DNA from: Bizionia argentinensis JUB59
GTDB taxonomy: Bacteria > Bacteroidota > Bacteroidia > Flavobacteriales > Flavobacteriaceae
DNA: 64,000 nucleotides
Direction: 5' to 3'
Assembly: GCF_000224335.1 (NCBI RefSeq)
Contig: NZ_AFXZ01000009.1
Location: forward strand, 1-64,000
Part shown: positions 27,208 through 36,042 of the stretch, piece after piece
Layout: every line of letters begins with the position of its first letter
Position numbering within the stretch: position 1 is the stretch's first letter
Translations under genes and position numbers: made by a program
Notes under the pieces: generated by a model
Databases searched by the model: none
The model's input: the letters and a program-made list of their open reading frames with translations, nothing else
Told to the model about the DNA's origin: nothing

Positions 27208-27338
27208 GTTGTGGGTTTTGAGTTTTGAGTTGTGAGTTGTGGGTTGTGAGTTTTGGAATTAGTTTGGAGATTTGATAACAGAGAACCGAAAACAGAGAAC
27301 AGAGAACCGACCACCGAAAACCGATGACAGATAACAGA
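27206..27338. repeat. Two-part heptamer tandem array
   Basis: From 27206 seven GTT-type units run in phase: gagttgt, gggtttt, gagtttt, gagttgt twice, gggttgt, gagtttt. After 21 degenerate bases still in phase, nine units of type nnacaga/nnaccga follow (27276-27338). The two halves are roughly opposite-strand versions of the same pattern. The array fills the gap between two glycosyltransferase genes and ends 15 bases before the next ATG. Confidence 0.85.
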
Positions 27339-27353
27339 AAATAAAATAAAAAC

Positions 27354-28427
27354 ATGCGCGTACTGCAATTAATAGATAGTTTAGAGGCTGGTGGGGCAGA
27401 GCGTATGGCGGTTAATATGGCTAATGTGCTTTCTGATTCTTTGGAGGGTTCGTATGTATGCGCGACAAGACAGGAAGGTTTATTAAAAGCGTCTATCAAG
27501 CAGAATGTTTCGTATTTGTTTTTGAATAAGCAGCATAAGATTGATGTACAGGCTATTCTTAAATTAAAGCGTTATATTAAACAGGAGCAGATTACCATTA
27601 TCCACGCACATTCGACTTCTTTTTTTATGGCTACCATTATGAAATGGCTAAACCCCCATTTAAAAATTGTTTGGCATGATCATTATGGGAATAGTAGCTT
27701 TTTGGCAGAGCGCCCTTATCGGGTTCTTGCGTTTTGCTCGCGGTATTTTTCACTAATTTTAAGTGTCAACCCCGTTTTAGAAACTTGGGCAAAAAACCAT
27801 TTGAAATGCAAGCAGGTGGTGTATTTGCCAAATTTTGCTATTCAAGAAAAGGAGACGGTAAAACTTACGCAATTAAAAGGTATACCAGGAAAACGCATGT
27901 TATGTTTGGCTAATTTAAGACCTCAAAAAGACCATCATAATCTTATAAACGCTTTTCAAATAGTTTCTTCTCAATATCCAGAGTGGAGCTTGCATTGTGT
28001 AGGACAGGATTTTAAAGATGTCTATTCGGAATCGGTATACCAGCTGGTAAATCAGTTGGATTTACAAGACCGGGTTTTCTTTTATGGAAGCTGTCCAGAT
28101 ACACAGCATATAATTCAGCAGGCTGATATAGGCGTGCTGTCCTCGTTATCCGAAGGGTTGCCCTTGGCGCTTTTGGAATACGGATTGGGTCAGTTACCTA
28201 TTGTAGCCACTCATGTTGGCCATTGTAGTAGCGTGTTCCCTAAAGCATGTCATGAATTTTTAGTCCTGCCAAACCAGTCGCAGCTTTTAGCGGAGCAATT
28301 ACTAGTTTTAATGAAAGATTTAGAACATAGAAAAACGATTGGAAAGCTAATTTATCAACATGTTTTGACGCAATTTTCCGCAGTGGCAGTAAGGGATAAA
28401 TTACTTCAGATGTATTCTCAACTCTAA
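27354..28427 (+). CDS. GT4-family glycosyltransferase
   Basis: This 357-residue GT-B enzyme begins MRVLQLIDSLEAGGAERMAV, the textbook N-terminus of GT4 enzymes with its glycine-rich acceptor loop. HAHSTSFFMATIMKWLNP is near 82-99, LANLRPQKDHHNLINAF near 180-196, and SSLSEGLPLALLEYGLGQLP near 262-281 is the donor site. The start codon follows a heptamer array by 15 bases. Confidence 0.92.
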   Translation: MRVLQLIDSLEAGGAERMAVNMANVLSDSLEGSYVCATRQEGLLKASIKQNVSYLFLNKQHKIDVQAILKLKRYIKQEQITIIHAHSTSFFMATIMKWLNPHLKIVWHDHYGNSSFLAERPYRVLAFCSRYFSLILSVNPVLETWAKNHLKCKQVVYLPNFAIQEKETVKLTQLKGIPGKRMLCLANLRPQKDHHNLINAFQIVSSQYPEWSLHCVGQDFKDVYSESVYQLVNQLDLQDRVFFYGSCPDTQHIIQQADIGVLSSLSEGLPLALLEYGLGQLPIVATHVGHCSSVFPKACHEFLVLPNQSQLLAEQLLVLMKDLEHRKTIGKLIYQHVLTQFSAVAVRDKLLQMYSQL

Positions 28428-28466
28428 TAAATACTGTATTTTGCAAGTCCTATATATTTTAATTTT

Positions 28467-29858
28467 ATGACAGCCAAACGAAGCTATCGCTACCGCTTTA
28501 CCAATGATGCCTATGTGGCCTTGATTGTGTTGCATATTGTTATGGGTATCTTTATCAATAAGATTCCGCAGTTTTCTAAACTATATTTCACAGTTGTTTG
28601 TGTGTTTTTTATATTTAAAACCATTACAAGCGCACCAAGTAAGAAGGTTATGTGGGTGCTTTTTGGCGCCTCTTATATTGTGGCAGCTGAATCTTTATTT
28701 AGAATGACCGGTGGTGGTTTGTTTTATGAATTCTCAAAATATTTTGTCATATTATTAATGGGAATAGGGATTTTTTATGATGGCATTTCAGGAAAAGCCT
28801 ATCCCTATTTTATTTATTTAATTTTATTAGTACCAGCTGTGCTGGTGGCATCAACTACTTTAGGCTACGATTTAAACTTCCGCACGAGTGTCGCTTTTGT
28901 ATTGAGTGGTCCCATTTGCTTGGGGGTTTCAGCTTTATATTGTTACAATAAGAAAGTAAGTAGAGAGGTTTTACTTCAAATTGTGGCCAGTATGAGCTAT
29001 CCCATCATTGCCATGACTACACATTTGTTCTTGTTTAACCCGAGTGTCAAGGAGGTGTTAACATCAACAGGGTCTAGCTTTGAGACGTCAGGTGGTTTTG
29101 GACCCAATCAAGTTTCTACCTTATTGGGCTTGGGTATGTTTGCATTAACCGTTCGTTTTTTTATGAAATCTCCCACACTTTTTTTAAAAGTGTTTAATCT
29201 TGTATTATTAGCTGCAGTATCCTTTAGAGCCATAGTAACTTTAAGTCGTGGTGGTGTTTTTGGCGCTATTATTATGATTTTAGCCTTTTTGGCGATTTTT
29301 TACGGCAGTGCTAAATTTCGAAAAAGACAACAAATTATCGTGTCTATAGTTCTTTTGTTTTTTGTGGCCCTTGTAACTTGGACCATAAGTTTAAATCAGT
29401 CCAGTGGCTTGGTGGGTAATCGCTATGCGAATGAGGATGCCGGCGGTAGAGAAAAAAAGGATATTACTACAGGACGTGTGGATCTTTTTCTTGATGAATT
29501 TGATGGTTTTAAAAAAAATCCTTTTTTAGGGGTTGGTGCTAGCGGTATGAAACAATCCCGTTTAGAGGAAGAAGGAACTATTATTGCATCTCATAATGAG
29601 ATTAGCCGTTTGCTTTCCGAACATGGTGTTTTTGGTATTTTAATTTTAATAATTCTTATTTTTACACCATTATACTTTAGAAGTGGGCATCGCAATAATG
29701 TGTTTTTTTATGCCTTTTTAGCCTTTTGGTTTGCCACTATTAATCATTCAGCCATGCGAATTGCAGCACCAGCCTTTATATATGCATTAGCTTTATTAAA
29801 CGTAACACATGACAAACGTCCTTTACATAGGAAACAACTTAAGCAAAAAACAGACTAA
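28467..29858 (+). CDS. O-antigen ligase / Wzy polymerase family protein
   Basis: This is a 463-residue polytopic membrane protein with about eleven hydrophobic segments. It has the Wzy_C/WaaL-type periplasmic loop at about residues 320-385: RANEDAGG-like basic/acidic stretch, GFKKNPFLGVGASGMKQSR, then SHNEISRLLSEHGVFGIL. The glycine-rich GVGASG and the HNE...EHG pattern are shared by WaaL ligases and Wzy polymerases. With a Wzm/Wzt exporter in the same locus, a ligase role that joins exported glycan to lipid A core fits well, but polymerase activity cannot be excluded. The 3' end overlaps the next gene by 50 bases. Confidence 0.85.
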   Translation: MTAKRSYRYRFTNDAYVALIVLHIVMGIFINKIPQFSKLYFTVVCVFFIFKTITSAPSKKVMWVLFGASYIVAAESLFRMTGGGLFYEFSKYFVILLMGIGIFYDGISGKAYPYFIYLILLVPAVLVASTTLGYDLNFRTSVAFVLSGPICLGVSALYCYNKKVSREVLLQIVASMSYPIIAMTTHLFLFNPSVKEVLTSTGSSFETSGGFGPNQVSTLLGLGMFALTVRFFMKSPTLFLKVFNLVLLAAVSFRAIVTLSRGGVFGAIIMILAFLAIFYGSAKFRKRQQIIVSIVLLFFVALVTWTISLNQSSGLVGNRYANEDAGGREKKDITTGRVDLFLDEFDGFKKNPFLGVGASGMKQSRLEEEGTIIASHNEISRLLSEHGVFGILILIILIFTPLYFRSGHRNNVFFYAFLAFWFATINHSAMRIAAPAFIYALALLNVTHDKRPLHRKQLKQKTD

Positions 29859-30821
29859 TATTTCGGCTATAGGTATATTAGGGCCTTTGTTGGAAGCTGA
29901 AGGTTATACGCTGTTTTATGCGTCTTCAAAATCCAATAAGGTGTTACGATTATGTGATATGCTTTATCGTGTTTGTAGTTATGCGAAGCGTGTGGATGTG
30001 GTTTTGATAGACACTTATAGTACCAAAAACTTCTATTATGCCTTTTTGGTGAGTCAACTTTGCCGCGTTTTAGGTTTACCTTATATACCGATACTTCATG
30101 GGGGCAATTTGCCAAGTCGCATAAAAAAATCGCCTAAAATGAGTGCAAAGCTGTTCAAAAATGCCCAAAAATTGGTGTCGCCTTCCTTATATTTACGAAG
30201 CATATTCGAAGAAATGGGTTTTAAAGATGTAGTTTATATTCCGAATAGTATATCTATTGAGCAGTACACGTTTCAAGAAAAAATTTTAAAACGATTCGCT
30301 TACTTTGGGTGCGGTCCTTTTCAGATATTTATAATCCTCAATTGGCAATTCGAGTTTTAAAACGCTTGCAAGATGCCGGATATAGTTGCGAACTCTGCAT
30401 GGTAGGACCCGATTCTGGAGATGGTAGTTTTCAAGCGACCCAAAAACTGGCAGAAGAATTGAATGTTGCTATAACCTTTACAGGCAAACTCTCGAAACCT
30501 GAATGGTTGGCCTTGGCTGCGAATTATAATATTTTTATTAATACCACTAACTTTGACAATATGCCAGTGTCTATCATTGAAGCTATGGCGCTGGGATTGC
30601 CGGTTATTTCTACTGATGTTGGTGGTATGCCGTATTTAATTTCTGATACTGAATCAGGAAAATTGGTTCCAGCTAATGATGCTGTGGCTTTCGAGCGTGC
30701 CGTTATTCAATTGGTTTCGGATGTGGAAGGTACAAAGCAAATGGCGCGGCAGGCTAGGGCACAAGTAGAAGCATTTGATTGGAATATTGTTAAGGAGCGA
30801 TGGTTTGAGGTAATCCCTTAA
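29809..30821 (+). pseudogene. GT4-family glycosyltransferase split by a -1 frameshift
   Basis: Two overlapping frames encode one GT4 protein. 29809-30360 gives the N-terminal domain (TNVLYIGNNLSKKQT, ILHGGNLPSRIKKSP, PNSISIEQY), and the frame ending at 30821 gives the C-terminal domain (LLWVRSFSDIYNPQLAI, FDNMPVSIIEAMALGLPVIS). The break lies at an A6 run, 30278-30283: adding one A restores a continuous reading TFQEKNFKTIRLLWVRSF across the junction. Both halves are otherwise intact and well conserved, so the lesion is recent, phase-variable, suppressed by slippage, or a sequencing error. If the gene is really broken, one sugar addition would be missing. Confidence 0.85.
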
Positions 30822-31186
30822 TCCCTAAGAGGATTTTTGTTGTTGGAGTTAGATGTTGACGGATCAATCGTAAATGTTGTGTTTAAGCAAAAATAGCAGT
30901 CAATCTAAAAAGAAATAATCCTGCATTCTATACGCTCTAAACGCTTTAAAAGATTCGGCTGAAGCACTAGTACTTCTATTTATAAAGTAGTTTGCAGTTG
31001 TAGTTATAGATGGGTATTAGGTATAATTTCTACAAGCACGTCCAGTAAGCTCTGTGAAACAGCTTCAGAACAACCAATATCCTGGAAATGCTTTAGAATG
31101 CTGGCCGTTAACAAGGAACCAACTACCAGTAAATAAACTTGGTTAATTTCTGTATCTTATTATCTTTACCAAGCTAATCTAGTACT
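30822..31186. other. Intergenic region with a candidate promoter
   Basis: This 365-base gap separates the broken glycosyltransferase from the initiating transferase. No gene, hairpin terminator or strong repeat was seen. Its last 50 bases contain the promoter annotated at 31139-31168. Confidence 0.6.
31139..31168 (+). promoter_or_regulatory. Candidate promoter of the WbaP/WcaJ-like gene
   Basis: TTG at 31139-31141 is followed after 19 bases by TATCTTTA at 31161-31168, one mismatch from the Bacteroidetes TAnnTTTG consensus. The start codon is 18 bases further on. The initiating transferase may therefore be transcribed separately from the genes upstream. Confidence 0.5.
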
Positions 31187-32578
31187 ATGGGAAAACAGGC
31201 TATTCACTTTAATATATCGGAGCGCAAAATATTATTACGGGTTGTCGATATTTTAAGTGTACTTTTAGCTCTGTATTTTGTTAGTAATTGGTTTCATTTT
31301 GATTATTTTACGATCACGAAACAAAATTGGACTTGGGTTGTTGTTTTAATCGTTTATTTAATTGTTTTTGGAACTGTTTTTGAACTTTACGACTTGCAAA
31401 AGGCTAGTCGGAAGGATAAAGTCTTCGCTAATATTGTTTTAACATCCTCTATCACAGTTTTGTTTTATTTATTAACACCGTTTTTCACGCCCATATTACC
31501 ATCAAATCGTTTACAAATCGCCTATTTTTATCTGGCAATAATGATTGCTTTATCGCTATGGCGCTTGGTTTATATTTACTTTATAACTTCGCCACGGTTT
31601 TATAAAAAAGTGCTTATTGTAGGGGAAACATCTAATATTGAGGGCATTATAAGTGCTTTCAAGGATGCCGACCCGAATTATAAAATTGTAGGTTATATTA
31701 ATTGCGAAAAGATAGTTTCAGAACGGGTAAGGTTTAAAGGAATTAAAGAATATTCACCGGAATCTATCCATGATATAATAAAGGAAGAATCTATTTCAGA
31801 AATTGTTGTTGCTAGTTATAATGCCGAAAACATAACACCCCCAATTTATCGCGATTTGATTAGGTTATTAGAACGTGGATTTCCTATAAAAGAGTACGCT
31901 CAAGTTTTTGAAGATATTACATATCGCGTGCCTGTTCAGTTTGTAGGCAAGGATTTTTACAAATATTTTCCATTTAGTCGCAGCAATCAAAATAAGCTTT
32001 ATTTGTTTTTCCATCGTTTGTTTGATATACTTTTAGCTCTTATTGGTGCACTAATTGGTTCCATTTTAGTTCCATTTATTTTTATAGGCAATTTAATAGC
32101 GAATAAAGGACCACTTTTATACCGTCAAGAACGCGTAGGGAAAAATGGGAAATTATTCCGTATCGTTAAGTTTAGAACCATGGTGACTAATGCCGAATTG
32201 AATGGAGCTGTTTGGGCTGTTAAAAATGATAGTCGCATTACGCCTTTTGGTATGTTTTTAAGACGCTCACGTTTGGATGAAATTCCCCAGTTTTTAAATA
32301 TTTTAAAAGGAGATATGAGTTTAATTGGTCCGCGACCTGAACGTCCAAGTTTTGTCAGAGAATTATCAGATGTTATTCCATTTTATGAAACACGGCATAT
32401 TATTAAACCGGGTTTAACGGGATGGGCACAAGTAAATGTGCGTTACGGAGGAACAGTCAAGGATAGCTTACTGAAGCTTCAATATGATTTATATTACATT
32501 AAACACCGAAGTTTTTTCTTGGATTTAAATGTGCTAATTAAAACTGTTGGAACCATGATTTATTTTAGGGGGCAGTGA
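31187..32578 (+). CDS. Undecaprenyl-phosphate sugar phosphotransferase (WbaP/WcaJ family)
   Basis: This is the initiating enzyme: it transfers a sugar-1-phosphate from a UDP-sugar to undecaprenyl phosphate at the inner membrane. The 463 residues have the full polyisoprenyl glycosylphosphotransferase layout: about four N-terminal membrane segments to residue 130, a central nucleotide-binding-like domain (KVLIVGETSNIEGI near 143-156), a fifth hydrophobic segment near 275-305, and the catalytic bac_transf domain with YRQERVGKNGKLFRIVKFR, SRLDEIPQFLNILKGDMS and LIGPRPERP. The sugar is not predictable. Confidence 0.92.
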   Translation: MGKQAIHFNISERKILLRVVDILSVLLALYFVSNWFHFDYFTITKQNWTWVVVLIVYLIVFGTVFELYDLQKASRKDKVFANIVLTSSITVLFYLLTPFFTPILPSNRLQIAYFYLAIMIALSLWRLVYIYFITSPRFYKKVLIVGETSNIEGIISAFKDADPNYKIVGYINCEKIVSERVRFKGIKEYSPESIHDIIKEESISEIVVASYNAENITPPIYRDLIRLLERGFPIKEYAQVFEDITYRVPVQFVGKDFYKYFPFSRSNQNKLYLFFHRLFDILLALIGALIGSILVPFIFIGNLIANKGPLLYRQERVGKNGKLFRIVKFRTMVTNAELNGAVWAVKNDSRITPFGMFLRRSRLDEIPQFLNILKGDMSLIGPRPERPSFVRELSDVIPFYETRHIIKPGLTGWAQVNVRYGGTVKDSLLKLQYDLYYIKHRSFFLDLNVLIKTVGTMIYFRGQ

Positions 32579-32713
32579 TGAGTTATGGCTTGAATATGAG
32601 TTGTGATTTTTTTGTGAGTTGAAGCTGTTTAATGATAATAATAAGTTATTAAAGTTTAAAGTGAACATTGGGTCATAAATGGAAAACGTTAGATATATTT
32701 CGCTTTATTGATA

Positions 32714-32790
32714 AACACCGAACACCGAACACCGAACACCGAACACCGAACACCGAACACCGAACACCGAACACCGAACACCGAACACCG
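32714..32790. repeat. Perfect heptamer tandem array (aacaccg)11
   Basis: Eleven uninterrupted copies of the 7-base unit aacaccg occupy 32714-32790. The preceding 32579-32625 is GTT-rich (gagttat, gagttgtga), a degenerate counterpart of the GTT-type half seen in other arrays. After the array comes a GCCTGCCC...GAGGCGGG inverted pair (about 32791-32821). An open frame across it merely translates the repeat. Confidence 0.95.
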
Positions 32791-32870
32791 CCTGCCCATC
32801 CGGAGCGTTTTGCAGAGGCGGGAACACCGAGTCTATGTAAAACTTTGATTAATAGAACAATGAAAACTAT

Positions 32871-34040
32871 TTACACATTTAGCTTTCTATTGAAATAGTT
32901 TATTAAAAACAGGTACCTCATTAATAATGCTAAAAGCAATGGAATTAATGCTGGAGCGAATACTTGAACGCCTATTGTCCAGTGAAAACTCATTAATGCG
33001 AGTATTATTACCAAAAACTTTAGGAAAGGAATTACCCATGCTTTTGGTTGTCGTTTAGCTATTTGCCAAGCCAATATACCATTTAAAGGAAAAGCCCATA
33101 GCAGATTGTAATTTTGAGCCGTGGTTTGATGGTCTGTTGCAAACCATAGCAGTAATACCATAATTCCAATTAACATCGTGCTTATTAAAAGTATCGTATC
33201 TAATATTTTACTGCGTTTTTGCTTTTTAAAGTCGGAGTAAGTAATGCCTATTATAAGCAAACCGATGATAGTAAAAACAACGAATGGACTCCATAGAATA
33301 TCAAGGCTAGCTTCCGTTGGCTTTTCCTGATAGATTATCTTCTCACTACTTACCAGTTTTTTACTACCTAGAGTCGCTTCACTAAAAAACACATGAATAT
33401 AATCGGGTAGAAACATATGTTCTTGAGCTGTTGCTTGTTGATCGATAACTGAACCTAAAGCAAGATCGATACCAACGCTACCCCATAAATTTGTTGGGAC
33501 TTTTTCACGAATGAGACTTCTAAATGTTTGCGGTTGAAAATTATCGGGTTCAGGAAAAATTATCTCTTTATTTGTAACAACTTGCAATACATCGCGAATT
33601 TTGGTGGCACAATTATTATAAAAGAAATCGTAAAGATATTCGCGGTTTTCGGGCTTGTAATTATTTTTTAGATAATCGAAAATAGCCTGTTTTTCTTCCG
33701 AAGAAAGATTTAAAACCTGCTCTTTTATAGTGCGATTTTGCCAGATATAAAAGTCTTTAATATCGTTGTATTTACTTTTTCCAATAGAGTAATTAAGTTT
33801 TCCTTGAGCAAAATTCAGATAAAAGCCAGGTTCATCAAAAGGGAAGCGCCCGTAATCATAACCAACATCTAAATCGTTAGCGCGATCCAAAATACGGAAC
33901 ACATTATGTCCAAAAGCATCATTTAAAGAAGCTCCAGGGCCAATAGTAACAACGCTTATTTGGGCTTGCGATGATAAGTTCTGTGTCCATACATTCTGAA
34001 AAGAAAGTGCTAGAAAAAGAAAGAGGTAACGGTAATTCAT
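32871..34040 (-). CDS. DUF4105 membrane protein
   Basis: This 389-residue protein has a signal peptide (MNYRYLFLFLALSFQNVWTQ) and a periplasmic DUF4105 domain at about 25-240, with GPGASLNDAFGHNVFRI, YDYGRFPFD and YDFFYNNCATKIRD. The N-C pair and the histidine resemble the NlpC/P60-like and Lnb N-terminal papain-like fold, so a cysteine hydrolase is plausible. Five hydrophobic segments follow from about 250 to the end. The start is 12 bases downstream of the stop of the PorV-family gene on the same strand, so the two are probably cotranscribed. Function is unproven. Confidence 0.85.
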   Translation of the reverse strand: MNYRYLFLFLALSFQNVWTQNLSSQAQISVVTIGPGASLNDAFGHNVFRILDRANDLDVGYDYGRFPFDEPGFYLNFAQGKLNYSIGKSKYNDIKDFYIWQNRTIKEQVLNLSSEEKQAIFDYLKNNYKPENREYLYDFFYNNCATKIRDVLQVVTNKEIIFPEPDNFQPQTFRSLIREKVPTNLWGSVGIDLALGSVIDQQATAQEHMFLPDYIHVFFSEATLGSKKLVSSEKIIYQEKPTEASLDILWSPFVVFTIIGLLIIGITYSDFKKQKRSKILDTILLISTMLIGIMVLLLWFATDHQTTAQNYNLLWAFPLNGILAWQIAKRQPKAWVIPFLKFLVIILALMSFHWTIGVQVFAPALIPLLLALLMRYLFLINYFNRKLNV

Positions 34041-34051
34041 AATGTAATTTA

Positions 34052-35143
34052 TTATCTAAAAATGCTAAAATCTAATTTTAAGGAAAACACATTGGAGTAG
34101 AGTGCAACACTTTGATCGCCAATGTCTGTAAACGCATAATCTACTTGGATGCCTTTGTATTTAAATCCGACTCCAATACTAGGTTGAAATGATATGCGTT
34201 CATTAGTATCTATCTGTAATTCATTTTGAAAATTTCCTACGCCCGTGCGTAAAAATACCATGTCTAAATAGCCGAATTCGAAACCAACTGCCGGTGTAAT
34301 ACTAGCAAATGAGGTAGAAATAATATCGTTATTTTGTTCAAAACGTACATTTAAATCGACTTCCGCTAACAATGAATAATCATAGCGAATAATAAATTTT
34401 TTGGCTATACCTATTTGCAGTTTAGGAATGGTGATTTCGGTAGTTTCAGGCAATTCCTGATTCTGACCTTCTATGGCATCTTGAACGGTTGCAAATTCAT
34501 CTTCATCAATGGCCCAAGCATTAAAAGTGGTTGTTATATCGCGAGCCATAACGCCAAACTTCCAGTTGTTTTTAGTCTCAAACTGAATAGCGGCATCCAG
34601 CCCAAAACCCCATGAAGACGCAAACTTACCAATAATACGACGAATAACCTTCGCATTAATACCATAATTTAAACCATCCAAAGGTAGGCTTCTGGCATAG
34701 GAAAACGTTACGCCATAATCGGCAGTGGAAAACAAGCTAATTCTATCGTAGTTTATATTTCCTTGCTCGTCAATTAATTGTGTTGTGTTTAAAATATCAT
34801 CTACAGCAAAACGAATAACAGAAATACCTATAGCCGAGCGGTTATCAATAGGCATGGCGAATCCAATGTAATCGTAATTGGCAATATTGGCGAAGTAACT
34901 GGAGTGCATTAGCGCTATTTGCTTATCTTCTATATGAACGAGTCCGGCGGGATTCCAATACCCCGAATTTACATCGGCAGAATTTGCGGTAACGGCATTA
35001 CTCATTCCCAATGCCGCGGCATCAACCCCAATATTCATGAATTCATTTGAATATTTTCGGACGGCTTGACCAAATATGTTTACAGAGACTAATAAAACCA
35101 ATGCTGTAGTTAGTAATGCTTTCAAATAGAATTCTTTTTGCAA
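34052..35143 (-). CDS. PorV/PorQ-family outer membrane protein (PorV2-like)
   Basis: This 363-residue protein has a signal peptide ending near SVNIFGQA. The conserved N-terminal signature of PorV/PorQ proteins follows: FMNIGVDAAALGMSNAVTAN, then NSGYWNPAGL. The rest is an FadL-like beta barrel with a final aromatic strand (FSLKLDFSIF). PorV is an outer-membrane shuttle of the type IX secretion system. Flavobacteria often carry extra copies such as this one, so a direct role in secretion is possible but not shown. No other type IX genes are nearby. Confidence 0.85.
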   Translation of the reverse strand: MQKEFYLKALLTTALVLLVSVNIFGQAVRKYSNEFMNIGVDAAALGMSNAVTANSADVNSGYWNPAGLVHIEDKQIALMHSSYFANIANYDYIGFAMPIDNRSAIGISVIRFAVDDILNTTQLIDEQGNINYDRISLFSTADYGVTFSYARSLPLDGLNYGINAKVIRRIIGKFASSWGFGLDAAIQFETKNNWKFGVMARDITTTFNAWAIDEDEFATVQDAIEGQNQELPETTEITIPKLQIGIAKKFIIRYDYSLLAEVDLNVRFEQNNDIISTSFASITPAVGFEFGYLDMVFLRTGVGNFQNELQIDTNERISFQPSIGVGFKYKGIQVDYAFTDIGDQSVALYSNVFSLKLDFSIFR

Positions 35144-35254
35144 ATATGCTACAATTTTTCAACATATTAAACTTGTAATTGATGTAGATATTGTCTGTTT
35201 TTTCTTTATACCTATAAATAGTTTGCTATTTTTACAGGATTATCTAATAGACCT

Positions 35255-36010
35255 ATGAAAAAACATATCCCTAATTTTATTACGCTTTTAAACTTATTTA
35301 GTGGCTGTATTGCCGTGGTACTTGCTATAAACAATCATTTTGTTACGGCTGCTATCTTTATGTTTTTAGGCATATTTTTCGATTTTTTTGATGGCTTTTT
35401 TGCACGTAAATTTAACGTTCAAGGACCATTAGGTGTTCAGCTGGACTCGCTTGCCGATATGGTAACCAGTGGTTTGGTGCCTGGGGTAGTCATGTTTAAA
35501 CTATTGCATTTATCATTGGGGAATCCGGTTATTGAAGATGCAGATGCCGTTTGGAGTAGCAGCAGTATATTTGAAGGTTTACATTATACACCATTAGCTT
35601 ATATCGGCTTTTTTATCACACTAGCTTCTGCCTATCGTTTGGCTAAATTTAATATAGATGAAGATCAGCAGAGTTACTTTAAAGGTTTACCAACGCCTGC
35701 CAATGCGATTTTAATTGTTTCACTACCAATGATTTTGGAGTTTCAAAATAATGATCTTATTAACTCTACTATTATGAATCCTTGGTTTTTAGTAATATTG
35801 ACGTTAATTAGTAGTTATATGTTGAATGCACCAGTGAAGTTATTTGCTTTAAAATTTAAGACTTGGGATTTTAAGTCTAACATTACGCGCTATGTCTTTA
35901 TTCTTTTAACGGTGGTATTGCTAGTTGTTTTACAATTTGCGGCAATTCCTTTAATTATTTTGCTTTATGTATTATTGTCGTTGTTAACAGCAAAAAGTAT
36001 TAAAGCCTAA
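35255..36010 (+). CDS. pssA: CDP-diacylglycerol-serine O-phosphatidyltransferase
   Basis: PssA makes phosphatidylserine, the precursor of phosphatidylethanolamine, from CDP-diacylglycerol and L-serine in the inner membrane. The CDP-alcohol phosphotransferase signature DG..AR...G...D...D is visible as FFDGFFARKFNVQGPLGVQL followed by DSLADM at residues 47-72. About seven hydrophobic segments cover the 251 residues. It is divergent from the PorV-family gene and 32 bases before the DUF808 gene. Confidence 0.92.
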   Translation: MKKHIPNFITLLNLFSGCIAVVLAINNHFVTAAIFMFLGIFFDFFDGFFARKFNVQGPLGVQLDSLADMVTSGLVPGVVMFKLLHLSLGNPVIEDADAVWSSSSIFEGLHYTPLAYIGFFITLASAYRLAKFNIDEDQQSYFKGLPTPANAILIVSLPMILEFQNNDLINSTIMNPWFLVILTLISSYMLNAPVKLFALKFKTWDFKSNITRYVFILLTVVLLVVLQFAAIPLIILLYVLLSLLTAKSIKA

Positions 36011-36042
36011 CCTTTTAATTTTAACGAATACACTTTATTTTT

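Noticed and set aside
30276-30290. Programmed -1 ribosomal frameshift in the split glycosyltransferase
   Set aside because: The sequence gives only partial slippery pairing (A AAA ATT), with no perfect heptamer or clear downstream structure; a simple indel explains it better.
32668-32898. 76-codon open frame with repeated RTPNTEH peptide
   Set aside because: It only translates the (aacaccg)11 array, and its ends overlap the DUF4105 gene.
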